Counted from the stretch's first letter, positions 15,546-24,040 are shown. The stretch is 33,209 bases of DNA from JBARCX01 sp049794535 (GCA_049794535.1 JBARCX010000298.1:1-33209), one strand, 5' to 3'. A program made the numbers and translations. The notes: generated by a model not told the origin, from the letters alone.

Positions 15546-16154
15546 TCAGCCCAGCGCGGACTGACCTTCCTTTTTGCTGTAATACGGATTGCTACCTCCT
15601 GCGTGATCGGTGGCATCACGCACTTCGGTAATTTCCGGCACGCGTTCGCGCAAGGTCTTCTCCACACCCTGCTTCAAGGTCACATCGACCATCCCGCAAC
15701 CATGGCAACCGCCGCCGAACTGCAGCACCACTACACCTTCCGCGCTCACCTCAAGTAAGGTGATGCGCCCGCCGTGCGCAGCAATTCGCGGATTCACCTC
15801 GGCTTCCAGCACGTAGCGCACGCGTTCAACTAAGCCAGCTTCGGCACCCGGTAGCTCGCCTTTGATTTTCGGCGCACGAATATTGAGCTGGCCACCCGTC
15901 TTGTTCGGCTCGTAGTCGATGGTCGCGCCATCGATCCAGCTGGCACTGTCGCCATCGATGTGGAAATCGAAACCGGTGCATTCCACGGTCCATTCGCGCC
16001 CGGTCAGTTCATCGGGTTCGCAGAATTCCAGCTCGCAATCGGCGGCCGGCGTACCGGGCGCAGTCACGCGCAAGCGGATACTCAGCTTGTCGATGCCCTG
16101 CTGTGCAAGAAGGCGCTGAAAATGTTGCTGCGCGCGTTCGGAAATATCGATCAT
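15546..16154 (-). CDS. nfuA: Fe-S cluster carrier/biogenesis protein NfuA
   Basis: A 202-residue protein (E. coli NfuA 191) that receives and delivers [4Fe-4S] clusters, notably under oxidative stress or iron limitation. The N-terminal half is a degenerate A-type (IscA-like) domain, with IRLRVTAPGTPAADCELEFC and WIDGATIDYEP. The C-terminal NifU-like domain carries the cluster motif GGGCHGCGMVDVTLK with C150 and C153. The ATG at 16154 is supported by CCGGAGCAGGC upstream. It is divergent from phhB and ends 37 nt from the shared terminator. No clear IscR-type site was recognised in the 152-nt intergenic stretch. Confidence 0.95.
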   Translation of the reverse strand: MIDISERAQQHFQRLLAQQGIDKLSIRLRVTAPGTPAADCELEFCEPDELTGREWTVECTGFDFHIDGDSASWIDGATIDYEPNKTGGQLNIRAPKIKGELPGAEAGLVERVRYVLEAEVNPRIAAHGGRITLLEVSAEGVVVLQFGGGCHGCGMVDVTLKQGVEKTLRERVPEITEVRDATDHAGGSNPYYSKKEGQSALG

Positions 16155-16306
16155 GCCTGCTCCGGAAACACTTAATACGATGCCCAGGACCTGCTTGGGC
16201 GATACAGCACCATTTTAGTCCTGTTTCATTGCGAATGTCCGGCTTTGACTTTTCCGTGCGTAACTTCGACGCTTTGCGCCCTCGCCTCATTCCCTTGGAG
16301 ATCCGC

Positions 16307-16648
16307 ATGGCTGCCACCCCACTCGCCACCCAGCATTGCCAGCCGCGCAAAGGTAAGGAGCACGCATTGGATGCAGCCACCATCACATCAATGCTATCGC
16401 AACTGTCAGGCTGGCAGCTGAGCGAGGATGGCAAGGCACTGGTCAAAGACTTCCGCTTCAACAACTTTCACCAGACATTGGGCTTCATCAACGCCGTCGG
16501 CTTCATGGCCAACCATGAGGACCACCACCCCGATATCGAGGCTGGATACGGCCACTGCCACCTGTTGTGGTCCACCCACGATGTAGGCGGTCTCTCGCTC
16601 AACGACTTTATTTGCGCTGCACGCGTCGAAGCCCTGCTCGCACGTTGA
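16307..16648 (+). CDS. phhB: Pterin-4a-carbinolamine dehydratase
   Basis: A 113-residue enzyme that dehydrates 4a-hydroxytetrahydrobiopterin, recycling the pterin cofactor of phenylalanine hydroxylase. The active-site motif is present as NHEDHHPDIE (H70, H73, H74) with GFMAN before it, and the family end reads GLSLNDFICAARVE. The ATG at 16307 follows TTGGAG at a suitable distance; the frame is open upstream into the nfuA gene but those residues are not family-like. Its last four bases overlap the TTG start of the next gene. No phenylalanine hydroxylase gene is in the window; the protein can also have regulatory or folate-related roles. Confidence 0.94.
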   Translation: MAATPLATQHCQPRKGKEHALDAATITSMLSQLSGWQLSEDGKALVKDFRFNNFHQTLGFINAVGFMANHEDHHPDIEAGYGHCHLLWSTHDVGGLSLNDFICAARVEALLAR

Positions 16649-18135
16649 ATGCCACGCGCCGCTTGCGTGCCATAGCGAATGCCATCGGCTTCGCGCTCGG
16701 CACCCTACTCCTGCTGCTAGCGCTGCCTATGCTGGCAGCACGGATTGCGGCCACCCATCTACTCGACGATGCACAGCAGGAACTGGCGACACTCCAATCG
16801 GGCCAACCGTTGTGGAAGTGGTCATTACGAAAGCCACGCGATTTGGTCGCGGGCCGTGCATTCGGCCATGCCCAGGTCATCCGTGCTGACGATAGCCTGC
16901 AAATCACCAGCGGCGATGGCGCGCCCTTCGAACTCGGCCTACCGATTGCCTGGGCCGTGGACTTGGCGCACTGGCCCATTCTTCAACTGCAGTTGCAGAG
17001 CAGTGCCGCCGGATCGTTGGGGCTGATCTGGCAAGGTGGTGCTGATACGCCCCCGTGCCTTGCAACGTCAGCAAACACGCTCTCTACGACTACCCGCGAA
17101 CTACGACTCAATCTGCGCCAACTCGACTGGCGCACGCCACAAGGCACACCCTGTCTGACACTTGGCAATGCATGGATGCTGCGTCTACGTGTGCAGCTTC
17201 CGGCAGGGGCCACGCTTCAATGGCGCACGGCGGCACTGCTGGCCGATCAAATACTACCGCCCCCTACTGACACTGCCTTGCCACCAGACGTGGCGGCTAG
17301 TAATCCAGCATCGTCTGCCACACCCGTGTTCCGGCTGCCTTCGAATATGTCGGCAGAGAGCATGCTCAACCTACGCGACCAGCTAAGACTGAAACGGCCG
17401 GCTGCACTGGTTGTTCCAGCCAACGCCACATTACAAGCCCCAGCACGTGAGATACGGCCAGAGTGGATCGGCTGGGCAATGTGCCTGTCTTACCTTCTAG
17501 CGCTGCTGGGTTTGAGCCTACGCAGGTCACAAAAGCCTGGCCGCTTATGGCTCGATATCGTGGCCTACATGGCCGGCCCACTTTGGCTAATCGCAGGCCT
17601 GCAGTGGGGTATGCAGCCATCACGGCCCGGTGTGGCGGCATTCGTCGGTGCCGTACTTTATGCCGCCAGTATCGAGTGGCGGCAACGACCACGCAGCTGG
17701 CATTGGGTTGGAAAAGTCTGGCAAGACTGGACATGGCCGCTAGCCTTGCTACCCATAACCGCTCTTCTGCTGGCCTGCTGCAGTCAAAGTTTTAAGCCCC
17801 CCGTCCCCAGCCATGCTCTGGCTTATCTGGCTTGGGCAGCACTTCAACAATGGCTCATGTTGGCGGTGGTCATGTGCCGGCTGGAACGCTTAGTGAAACA
17901 ACCGGCATGGATCATTTTGATGACCGCCGCCTTGTTCGCCTTGCTGCACACGCCGAACGGGCGACTGATGCAGCTCTGCCTATTGGCCGAACTATGGTGG
18001 GCTTGGTGCTTCCTGCGATCGCGCTCTCTGTTACCAATCGCGCTGGCGCATGCTGCTTGTGCCCTGCTGGTCGAAGCAGGGCTGGTCGGCAGCGTATTGC
18101 GCTCTTTAGAAGTCAGTGCGCGATTTATCTCTTGA
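16645..18135 (+). CDS. Membrane protein with a degenerate CPBP (glutamic protease-like) C-terminus
   Basis: A 496-residue protein in three parts: an N-terminal membrane helix (about 10-32), a predicted extracytoplasmic beta-rich domain (about 35-265), and about six to seven membrane helices (about 275-490). The C-terminal half resembles the CPBP intramembrane protease family: FALLH (F431-H435) fits motif FxxxH, and a further His469 lies in LPIALAHAAC. The usual catalytic EE pair is replaced by Gln401-Gln402 in AALQQWLML, so normal protease activity is doubtful. TTG 16645 is chosen because no other start gives the N-terminal helix; it overlaps the phhB TGA as TTGA. The 3' end overlaps the convergent rluC by 30 nt. 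The function is unknown. Confidence 0.7.
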   Translation: MNATRRLRAIANAIGFALGTLLLLLALPMLAARIAATHLLDDAQQELATLQSGQPLWKWSLRKPRDLVAGRAFGHAQVIRADDSLQITSGDGAPFELGLPIAWAVDLAHWPILQLQLQSSAAGSLGLIWQGGADTPPCLATSANTLSTTTRELRLNLRQLDWRTPQGTPCLTLGNAWMLRLRVQLPAGATLQWRTAALLADQILPPPTDTALPPDVAASNPASSATPVFRLPSNMSAESMLNLRDQLRLKRPAALVVPANATLQAPAREIRPEWIGWAMCLSYLLALLGLSLRRSQKPGRLWLDIVAYMAGPLWLIAGLQWGMQPSRPGVAAFVGAVLYAASIEWRQRPRSWHWVGKVWQDWTWPLALLPITALLLACCSQSFKPPVPSHALAYLAWAALQQWLMLAVVMCRLERLVKQPAWIILMTAALFALLHTPNGRLMQLCLLAELWWAWCFLRSRSLLPIALAHAACALLVEAGLVGSVLRSLEVSARFIS

Positions 18136-19104
18136 GTAGACCAGTCTTTTCCCTTTAACAACAAGGGTATCCAGAAAGTCTTTCAAGTCATCTGGCATCG
18201 GCGCGGAGAAGCTATAGGAACGCCCATCCAGATCAAAGCTCATATGTGAGGCGTGCAGAAATAAGCGCTGCAAACCGTACTCACGAAACCGCTTGTTCAT
18301 CTCACGGTCGCCGTATTTCGGGTCACCAGCCAAAGGATGGCCGATGTGCGCGGCATGTACGCGGATCTGATGCGTGCGCCCCGTACCCAGTGTTGCCTGC
18401 ATCAAACGGGCGCCCGGGTATTGCTCCATCTCGCGGAAAAAAGTGAGCGAGGGCTTGCCGTTATCAGCAACTCTTACCATCCGCTCGCCACCTTGCAGCA
18501 CCGATTTCATTAGAGGCGCATTGACGTCGAACTTGGCCTTGGCGGGATGACCCAGCATCAGACACAGATACTGCTTGGTCACCTGTCCGGCACGGATCTC
18601 CGCCTGTAGCCCAATCAGCCCGGCACGGGTCTTGGCGAACACCAGGACACCGCTGGTATCGCGGTCCAGTCGGTGCACCAGTTCCAGATGCTCGGTCGGC
18701 CGGGCAGCACGCAACAACTCGATAGCTCCGTGGCTGACCCCGCTACCGCCATGACTGGCGATACCAGAAGGTTTGTCGATCACGAGGAAGTGCTTGTCCT
18801 CGAAGATCACCGCCTCAGCGACTTGAGCTGTCAGGCCCGGTGCTGGCCCTTGATCGATCGGCTTCTCAGCCACCCGTACGGGCGGAATACGCAGCATATC
18901 ACCCGCTACGAGACGGGTATCGGGCTTGGCCCGCTTGCCGTTAACACGCACCTGTCCTGTTCGCAGGATGCGATAAATCATGCTCTTGGGCACACCTTTG
19001 AGTAGGGTCATCAGCGCATTATCGATACGCTGACCGTCCCGCTCGGGGCCAATCTCGACTTGACGCACACCTTGAGGTGAGCTGGGGGAAGTTGCCGTTT
19101 GCAT
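18106..19104 (-). CDS. rluC: 23S rRNA pseudouridine synthase RluC
   Basis: A 332-residue RluA-family pseudouridine synthase; in E. coli RluC (319 residues) modifies U955, U2504 and U2580 of 23S rRNA. It has an N-terminal S4 RNA-binding domain (about 27-75, RIDNALMTLLKGVPKSMIYR then VRVNGKR) and a catalytic domain with HRLDRDTSGV, where Asp147 is the nucleophile, plus LGTGRTHQIRVH and PLAGDPKYGD. The RluC-versus-RluD choice rests on the position divergent from rne, the same arrangement as in E. coli. The ATG at 19104 is used; the frame continues upstream to 19320 but only through the rne leader, without a family-like sequence. Confidence 0.93.
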   Translation of the reverse strand: MQTATSPSSPQGVRQVEIGPERDGQRIDNALMTLLKGVPKSMIYRILRTGQVRVNGKRAKPDTRLVAGDMLRIPPVRVAEKPIDQGPAPGLTAQVAEAVIFEDKHFLVIDKPSGIASHGGSGVSHGAIELLRAARPTEHLELVHRLDRDTSGVLVFAKTRAGLIGLQAEIRAGQVTKQYLCLMLGHPAKAKFDVNAPLMKSVLQGGERMVRVADNGKPSLTFFREMEQYPGARLMQATLGTGRTHQIRVHAAHIGHPLAGDPKYGDREMNKRFREYGLQRLFLHASHMSFDLDGRSYSFSAPMPDDLKDFLDTLVVKGKRLVYSRDKSRTDF

Positions 19105-19441
19105 TGATAAAAACCTGGCGAAATAGGATACTCGGCCGGCGCTGGGCCCTGCCTGTCGGAGTTTCGATGGTGCTGGGCGCCCGCCCGTGACGTCGGCGAG
19201 GATTGCGCCGGTCGCCTTCCCCGGCAGCCGGTCGCTGCTCCCTTTCATCGTAACGGTTTGGGTTGCTGTTTGTCCGCTGCCACAGGGCAACGGGACAGCT
19301 CGCGTAATGCCACGAATCACACCGGAACCGTTAACGGTGCCGTTTTATTTGCCGCTTTACCGCAGCGGCGCGATCCCCGGCAGGCCGCCCTGAAGGCGCC
19401 ACCGAGGCACGCGACGCGCGGCGATGCCGAGGAAAACTACA
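19105..19441 (+). promoter_or_regulatory. rluC-rne divergent region and long structured rne leader
   Basis: This 337-nt gap has no supported gene and must hold the promoters of rluC (left) and rne (right). Near rne it contains a perfect palindrome ACCGTTAACGGT (19327-19338), a T-rich patch CCGTTTTATTT, and a hairpin GCCGCT/AGCGGC (19351-19356 and 19364-19369). GCAGC/GCTGC arms also occur near 19229-19243. In E. coli the rne 5'UTR is about 360 nt and its hairpins mediate autoregulation by RNase E; a similar role here is inferred from position and structure only. GAGGAAA precedes the rne ATG. Confidence 0.5.
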
Positions 19442-22400
19442 ATGAAGCGTATGCTGATCAACGCAACTCAGCGTGAAGAGTTGCGTGTGGCCATCGTCGA
19501 TGGCCAGACTCTTTACGATCTTGATATCGAAATCCCGTCTCGCGAACAGAAAAAGGCCAATATTTACAAAGGCCGCATCACTCGCGTCGAACAATCCCTT
19601 GAAGCCTGTTTCATCGACTACGGCGCCGAACGCCACGGCTTTCTGCCGCTGAAAGAAATTGCCCGCGAGTACTTCACGCAGGGCCTCGATCCGCACAAGG
19701 CGAACATCCGAGAGCTGCTGAAGGAAGGCCAGGAAGTTGTTGTCCAGGTCGAGAAGGAGGAGCGCGGCAATAAAGGCGCTGCGCTGACCACGTTCATCAG
19801 CCTCGCCGGTCGCTACATGGTGCTGATGCCGAACAACCCGAAAGCCGGCGGTGTGTCGCGCCGTATCGAGGGCGAAGACCGACAAGCACTGAAAGAAGCG
19901 CTGGACCACCTGACCGTTCCCGACGACGTGGGTCTGATCGTGCGTACTGCCGGCATGGGCCGCGACGCCGAAGAACTGCAGTGGGATCTCGATTATCTGT
20001 TGCAGCTGTGGCGCTCGATCTCCGAGGCCGCCAACAAGCAGAAGGCTCCCTTCCTGATCTATCAGGAATCAAAGCTGTTCATCCGCGCCCTGCGCGACTA
20101 CCTGCGCAATGACATCGGCGAGATCCTGATCGACGAGGAGTCGCTGTTCAACGACGCGCGCGACTTCATGCAGCAAGTGATGCCGAACGCGCTGCGCAAG
20201 CTCAAGCTGTACAAGGACGACACGCCGCTGTTCTCGCGCTACCAGATCGAGACACAGATCGAGAGCGCGTTCGACCGTCAGGTCCGCCTGCCGTCGGGCG
20301 GCTCGATCGTGATCGACCAGACCGAAGCGCTGACCGCCGTCGACGTCAACTCGTCGAAGGCCACCAAGGGCGGCGATATCGAAGAAACCGCGTTCAACAC
20401 GAACTGCGAAGCCGCTGTCGAGTTGGCTCGCCAGTTGCGCATCCGCGATGCCGGCGGCCTGATCGTGATCGATTTCATCGACATGGACAGCCCGCGCCAT
20501 CAGCGTGAAGTGGAAGAAAAGCTCAAGGATGCACTGAAACTCGATCGCGCCCGCGTGCAGATCGGCCGCATCTCGCGCTTCGGTTTGCTGGAAATGTCTC
20601 GCCAACGCCTGCGCCCGTCGCTGGGCGAGGCCACTCAGATCGTCTGCCCGCGCTGCGAAGGCCATGGCCACATACGTGGTGTTGAATCGCTGGCACTGTC
20701 GACGTTGCGTTTGATCGAAGAACACGCGATGAAGGACAACACCGGCCAAGTGCTGGTGCAGGTGCCGCCAACCGTCGCCAACTTCATGCTCAATGAGAAG
20801 CGTGCCAGCGTGGTCGAGATCGAACTGCGCAACAAAGTGCACGTAGTAATCGTTGCCGACGACAAGCTCGAAACACCGCATATCGAGATCCAGCGGATCA
20901 AAGAAGCGGACATGGGCGAGCACAGCAAGCCCAGCTACGAGCGCCTTACTGCCGTGGAAGCGTCGGCTACTCCGAAGATGGGTCAGACCCTTGGCAGCAG
21001 CGAACAGCCGGCTGTCAGCGGTATCGTGCCGGCCTCGCCTGCACCGATCCGCGAAGAAGTGTCCGTCGCCGCTCCCACTCAAACAGCACCGGCACGCCGA
21101 CACCAGCCGGCAGCAGCACCCGCCCCGGGCGGCGTGATCTCGCGCCTGCTTGGCTGGTTCCGCGGTGGCGCCGAACCGGCTGCCGCACCGGCACCCGCTG
21201 CGCCGTCTCAGGAAAACCGCGCCAAGTCGCGTGATGGCCGTCGTGATGAGCGCGGTCGCTCGGGTGGTCAGTCATCCGGTAATCCGCAGGCTCAGACTTC
21301 CCGTCAGCAGCAGCCGCGTCGCGAGCAGGCCCAGCAAGGTTCGCAGCAGGGCTCGCAGAAAGCCGCGGCCCAGCAGAACAAGAACCAGCAACGCCAGCGC
21401 AATGAACAGGCAGCACAGCCGCGCCAGGCAGGCCAAGGCCAGAAGCAGGAGCGCCAGCCGAAGCCCGTTCAAGCCGCAGCTAGTAGCGACGCCGCACAAA
21501 CCGAGCGCAAGGCAGCTGCACCCGCCAAGCAGGAACAGCGTCAGCCTCGTCCCGCTCAGAGCGAACGGCCAGCCGCAGTCACCATCGCCGACAGCGCCAC
21601 AGAGGCCGAACTGATCAAACCGATCGGCGAAGCCGTTGCGCCCGAGCAGGCCGATACAACGCTTGATACCGATGGCAGCCAGTCCCGTCGCCGTCGTGGC
21701 CGTCGCGGTGGCCGTCGCCGTCGTCGCCATGACGACGCTGCCGTAGCAGGTACATCCGCCGACGCCGATCAGGTCGCCGCGCTCGACGACGAGGATCGCG
21801 AAGATTCCGTCGCCGCACCTGCCAAGCCGAAAGCCGAACGTGAAGCTTCGGCAGGCTCCGCTGCTGTCGTTGCAGCCACGGTTGCCACATCAGCCGCGGC
21901 TTCCGTTGCCAGCTCGACAGATGCGGTTGCTACGCCTGCCAAACAGGCCGTCACTGCGCCGATCAGTATGGATACACCGCCGGACAACCGCCCGGCTGCA
22001 TCCTCTGCTCCGGCAACACCCGTAGTGACACCGGCACCGGTACCGACGGCGTTCCATCTGCCGGTACTGCCGCCGATCCCCGCACAGGAAGCATCGTCAC
22101 TCCCTGAGACAACCTCGACAGTTTCCGCTCCAGTTGTCGCCCCGGCGCCAGCTCCAGTCGCTGCTCCGGCGCCAGCTCCGGTTGTCGTCGCAGCTCCGGC
22201 GGTGACCCCAGCTCCGGTTGTGGCTCCAGCACCAACTCCACTGGTGGTTGCAGCTCCGGCGCCGACCCCAGTTGTTGTCGCGACTCCGGCTCCAGCAGAA
22301 ACTCCGGTTGCAGTTCCAGTGTCCGTGCCCGTTGCGAAACCTGTTGTCGCTCCTGCAGAGACAACGGCACCGGCCATCACCACGCCACCTAAGGCAACAG

Positions 22401-22720
22401 AAGTCGCCCCGCCAGTCGCAGCTCCCGCTCCTGTAAAGCAGGAGACGGCGCCAGCACCGACACCAGTGCGTGATTCGTCACCCGTCGTCTCAGCTCCGGT
22501 TGCGCCAGTTTCTCAACCCGCACCACCAGTCGCCTCACCCGCGCCTGTTGTTGAGATAAGTCCGCAGCCCGAGGCCTCACCCGTGCCACATCCGCGGCAA
22601 GGTGACCTGTTAGGTGCTCCAGCAGCACCCATCAAGCCGCTGCTGCAGCCCTCCGTCAAAGCCGACAAGCCTTCAACCGACGAAGGCAAGGATCAGGAAG
22701 CGGGAACACCGCACCACTGA
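19442..22720 (+). CDS. rne: Ribonuclease E
   Basis: A 1092-residue endoribonuclease (E. coli 1061) that starts mRNA decay and processes rRNA and tRNA, normally membrane-associated and the scaffold of the degradosome. Start MKRMLINAT is the family N-terminus with GAGGAAA upstream. It has an S1 domain (about 37-118), the catalytic metal-binding Asp301 (VDVNSSKAT) and Asp344 (IVIDFIDMD), and the zinc-link cysteines C402 and C405 (CPRCEGHG). Beyond about residue 500 the protein is disordered: a possible amphipathic membrane-binding segment GGVISRLLGWFRGG (about 560), Arg/Gln-rich stretches, a strongly basic SRRRRGRRGGRRRRR (about 745), and a long Ala/Pro/Val repeat tail. The catalytic half is well conserved; the scaffold half is lineage-specific. 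Confidence 0.97.
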   Translation: MKRMLINATQREELRVAIVDGQTLYDLDIEIPSREQKKANIYKGRITRVEQSLEACFIDYGAERHGFLPLKEIAREYFTQGLDPHKANIRELLKEGQEVVVQVEKEERGNKGAALTTFISLAGRYMVLMPNNPKAGGVSRRIEGEDRQALKEALDHLTVPDDVGLIVRTAGMGRDAEELQWDLDYLLQLWRSISEAANKQKAPFLIYQESKLFIRALRDYLRNDIGEILIDEESLFNDARDFMQQVMPNALRKLKLYKDDTPLFSRYQIETQIESAFDRQVRLPSGGSIVIDQTEALTAVDVNSSKATKGGDIEETAFNTNCEAAVELARQLRIRDAGGLIVIDFIDMDSPRHQREVEEKLKDALKLDRARVQIGRISRFGLLEMSRQRLRPSLGEATQIVCPRCEGHGHIRGVESLALSTLRLIEEHAMKDNTGQVLVQVPPTVANFMLNEKRASVVEIELRNKVHVVIVADDKLETPHIEIQRIKEADMGEHSKPSYERLTAVEASATPKMGQTLGSSEQPAVSGIVPASPAPIREEVSVAAPTQTAPARRHQPAAAPAPGGVISRLLGWFRGGAEPAAAPAPAAPSQENRAKSRDGRRDERGRSGGQSSGNPQAQTSRQQQPRREQAQQGSQQGSQKAAAQQNKNQQRQRNEQAAQPRQAGQGQKQERQPKPVQAAASSDAAQTERKAAAPAKQEQRQPRPAQSERPAAVTIADSATEAELIKPIGEAVAPEQADTTLDTDGSQSRRRRGRRGGRRRRRHDDAAVAGTSADADQVAALDDEDREDSVAAPAKPKAEREASAGSAAVVAATVATSAAASVASSTDAVATPAKQAVTAPISMDTPPDNRPAASSAPATPVVTPAPVPTAFHLPVLPPIPAQEASSLPETTSTVSAPVVAPAPAPVAAPAPAPVVVAAPAVTPAPVVAPAPTPLVVAAPAPTPVVVATPAPAETPVAVPVSVPVAKPVVAPAETTAPAITTPPKATEVAPPVAAPAPVKQETAPAPTPVRDSSPVVSAPVAPVSQPAPPVASPAPVVEISPQPEASPVPHPRQGDLLGAPAAPIKPLLQPSVKADKPSTDEGKDQEAGTPHH
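22120..22370 (+). repeat. Ala/Pro/Val tandem-repeat coding region in the RNase E tail
   Basis: Within rne the DNA repeats short units around GCTCCGG and CCAGCTCCGGTTGT, giving a run of APAP, PVVA and TPVV peptides. The translated stretch is almost free of charge and probably extended. Such GC-rich repeats are prone to length change between strains. Confidence 0.75.
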
Positions 22721-22740
22721 TTCATTGGCACTCGCCCAGA

Positions 22741-22777
22741 ACACAAAAAAGCCGGACATCGTCCGGCTTTTTTGTGT
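22741..22777. terminator. Strong intrinsic terminator after rne (bidirectional)
   Basis: ACACAAAAAAGCCGGAC (22741-22757) and its exact reverse complement (22761-22777) enclose a 3-nt ATC loop, giving a 17-bp perfect stem with T-runs in both directions. It lies 20 nt after the rne stop and 60 nt before the end of the convergent response-regulator gene. Confidence 0.95.
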
Positions 22778-22836
22778 GTGCACTTCACGTGCGATCATTG
22801 AGCATATGGAGTCACCAGAACGACAAGCGCTAACTC

Positions 22837-23490
22837 TTAGCCACCTACCTGATGATTATGCGTATCCAGCAGCCCATGGATGGTCATCAGATGCGCCAGG
22901 CTGATCACGTGGTCAACCTGCAGCTTCTCCATCAAACGTTGCTTGTAGGTAGATACCGTCTTCGGGCTCAGGCTGAGCTGCTCACCAATCGTCGTCAGCG
23001 CCTTACCGCGTACGAGCATCATGGCCACCTCGAGCTCACGGCTTGAGAGCACATCAAACGGTGAGCTCTCACCATCCAGCGTAGCCAAGGCCAACTGCTG
23101 TGCCACAGCGGGCGCGAGATAACGGCGCCCGCCAGCTACCTGGCGAACCGCATTCAACAACTCCTCAGCGGAGCACCCCTTGGTCAGGTACCCCAGCGCG
23201 CCAGCATCCAGCAATCGCTTGGGGAAACGCGCGTCATCGACCACGGTCACCACAACGATATGTGTAGGCAAGTTCGCCCGCGACACGCGCTCGGTCAATT
23301 CGATGCCACTCATGCCCGGCATATGCACGTCGACCAGCGCAAGCTGTGGAGACAACGAGCGGATCAGCTTCAGCCCCTCTTCCGCGGTACCCGCCTCGCC
23401 ACATACACGGATGTCCGGTTGCTGCTGCAGGATCATCCTGAAGCCTGTACGCACCAGTTCGTGATCGTCCACTAATACTACGTCGATCAT
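22837..23490 (-). CDS. gacA: GacA/UvrY-type response regulator (NarL/LuxR family)
   Basis: A 217-residue two-component regulator. The receiver domain has the acidic pair D8/D9, phosphoacceptor D54 (LALVDVHMPGM), T82 and K104 (GYLTKG); the C-terminal LuxR-type helix-turn-helix reads LSSRELEVAMMLVRGKALTT, then LSLSPKTVSTYKQRLMEKL. MIDVVLVDDHELVRTGFRMI and ALVDVHMPG closely follow UvrY/GacA, regulators that act through BarA/GacS and CsrA-binding small RNAs. The ATG at 23490 follows GGGAGGG at a good distance. No sensor kinase or uvrC lies beside it, so the pathway assignment rests on sequence likeness alone and another NarL-family regulator remains possible. Confidence 0.85.
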   Translation of the reverse strand: MIDVVLVDDHELVRTGFRMILQQQPDIRVCGEAGTAEEGLKLIRSLSPQLALVDVHMPGMSGIELTERVSRANLPTHIVVVTVVDDARFPKRLLDAGALGYLTKGCSAEELLNAVRQVAGGRRYLAPAVAQQLALATLDGESSPFDVLSSRELEVAMMLVRGKALTTIGEQLSLSPKTVSTYKQRLMEKLQVDHVISLAHLMTIHGLLDTHNHQVGG

Positions 23491-23738
23491 CTCTTGCCCT
23501 CCCTGGGTAGGCCTTGGAAAAGTAGGCGGGACCACGCGCTAATGCAAGCTATTCGGCATAAATACTGCATAAAAGCCTGTACGCGCACCATTAACGCAGG
23601 CAAACCGCTGACCCATGTCGTAGGCAATCGCTGACATACCAGCATCCGCATCGATGGCAATCTACAAGTGTCAAAAAACTGACGCCTGCTTCCCCGTATG
23701 CTCAGGCAGGCAGCCCCCCAAGCTCGGATGGAGTCCCC

Positions 23739-23978
23739 ATGGTGATCTATTCGCTCAGGCAGTCCGATGATGGTCATTGGCGCATCTGTCGCGCCGATAC
23801 CGCCCTTTTCAGTCAGCTACGGCTAGGCCCGGCTATCCAGCTGGCACGCGAAGTGGCTCGCGACGAACACCAGCGCACCGGACGTAGCGTTTGCGTGGAA
23901 ATGCCCGGTCCCATCTCCACGATCCGGCTCGCACAATACGCACGTCATGCCATCGAGCCCGAAAGCGCTGTCGCGTAA
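23739..23978 (+). CDS. Small conserved-looking protein of unknown function
   Basis: A 79-residue soluble protein, MVIYSLRQSDDGHWRICRAD..., with a short beta-strand-like start and a helix containing AIQLAREVARDEHQRTGR followed by a strand SVCVEMPG. This layout (strand-turn-strand, then a helix with AREVAR.EH..TG) resembles small DUF2188-like proteins, but I cannot assign it. The ATG at 23739 is preceded by GGAG (in ATGGAGTCCCC). It stands between the divergent response regulator and tRNA-Leu. Codon use is like its neighbours, which supports a real gene. Confidence 0.65.
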   Translation: MVIYSLRQSDDGHWRICRADTALFSQLRLGPAIQLAREVARDEHQRTGRSVCVEMPGPISTIRLAQYARHAIEPESAVA

Positions 23979-24014
23979 TTCTTCTCTAGAATATTCGGGT
24001 TAGCCAAAACACAT

Positions 24015-24040
24015 AGCGGCGCATGTTACGATGCGCCGCT
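24015..24040 (+). promoter_or_regulatory. Perfect 10-bp inverted repeat upstream of tRNA-Leu
   Basis: AGCGGCGCAT (24015-24024) and ATGCGCCGCT (24031-24040) flank GTTACG. No T-run follows. It may be the end hairpin of the 79-residue gene 36 nt upstream, or part of the tRNA promoter: TACGAT (24027-24032) followed by GC-rich GCGCCGC resembles a -10 with the discriminator of stringently controlled stable-RNA promoters, but no good -35 is seen. Confidence 0.45.

Noticed and set aside
20069..21103. 344-residue minus-strand frame inside rne
   Set aside because: It is a shadow of the conserved catalytic half of RNase E.
21769..22383. Gly/Ala/Thr-rich minus-strand frame opposite the RNase E tail
   Set aside because: It mirrors the repetitive Ala/Pro-coding DNA on the other strand; low complexity explains the open frame.
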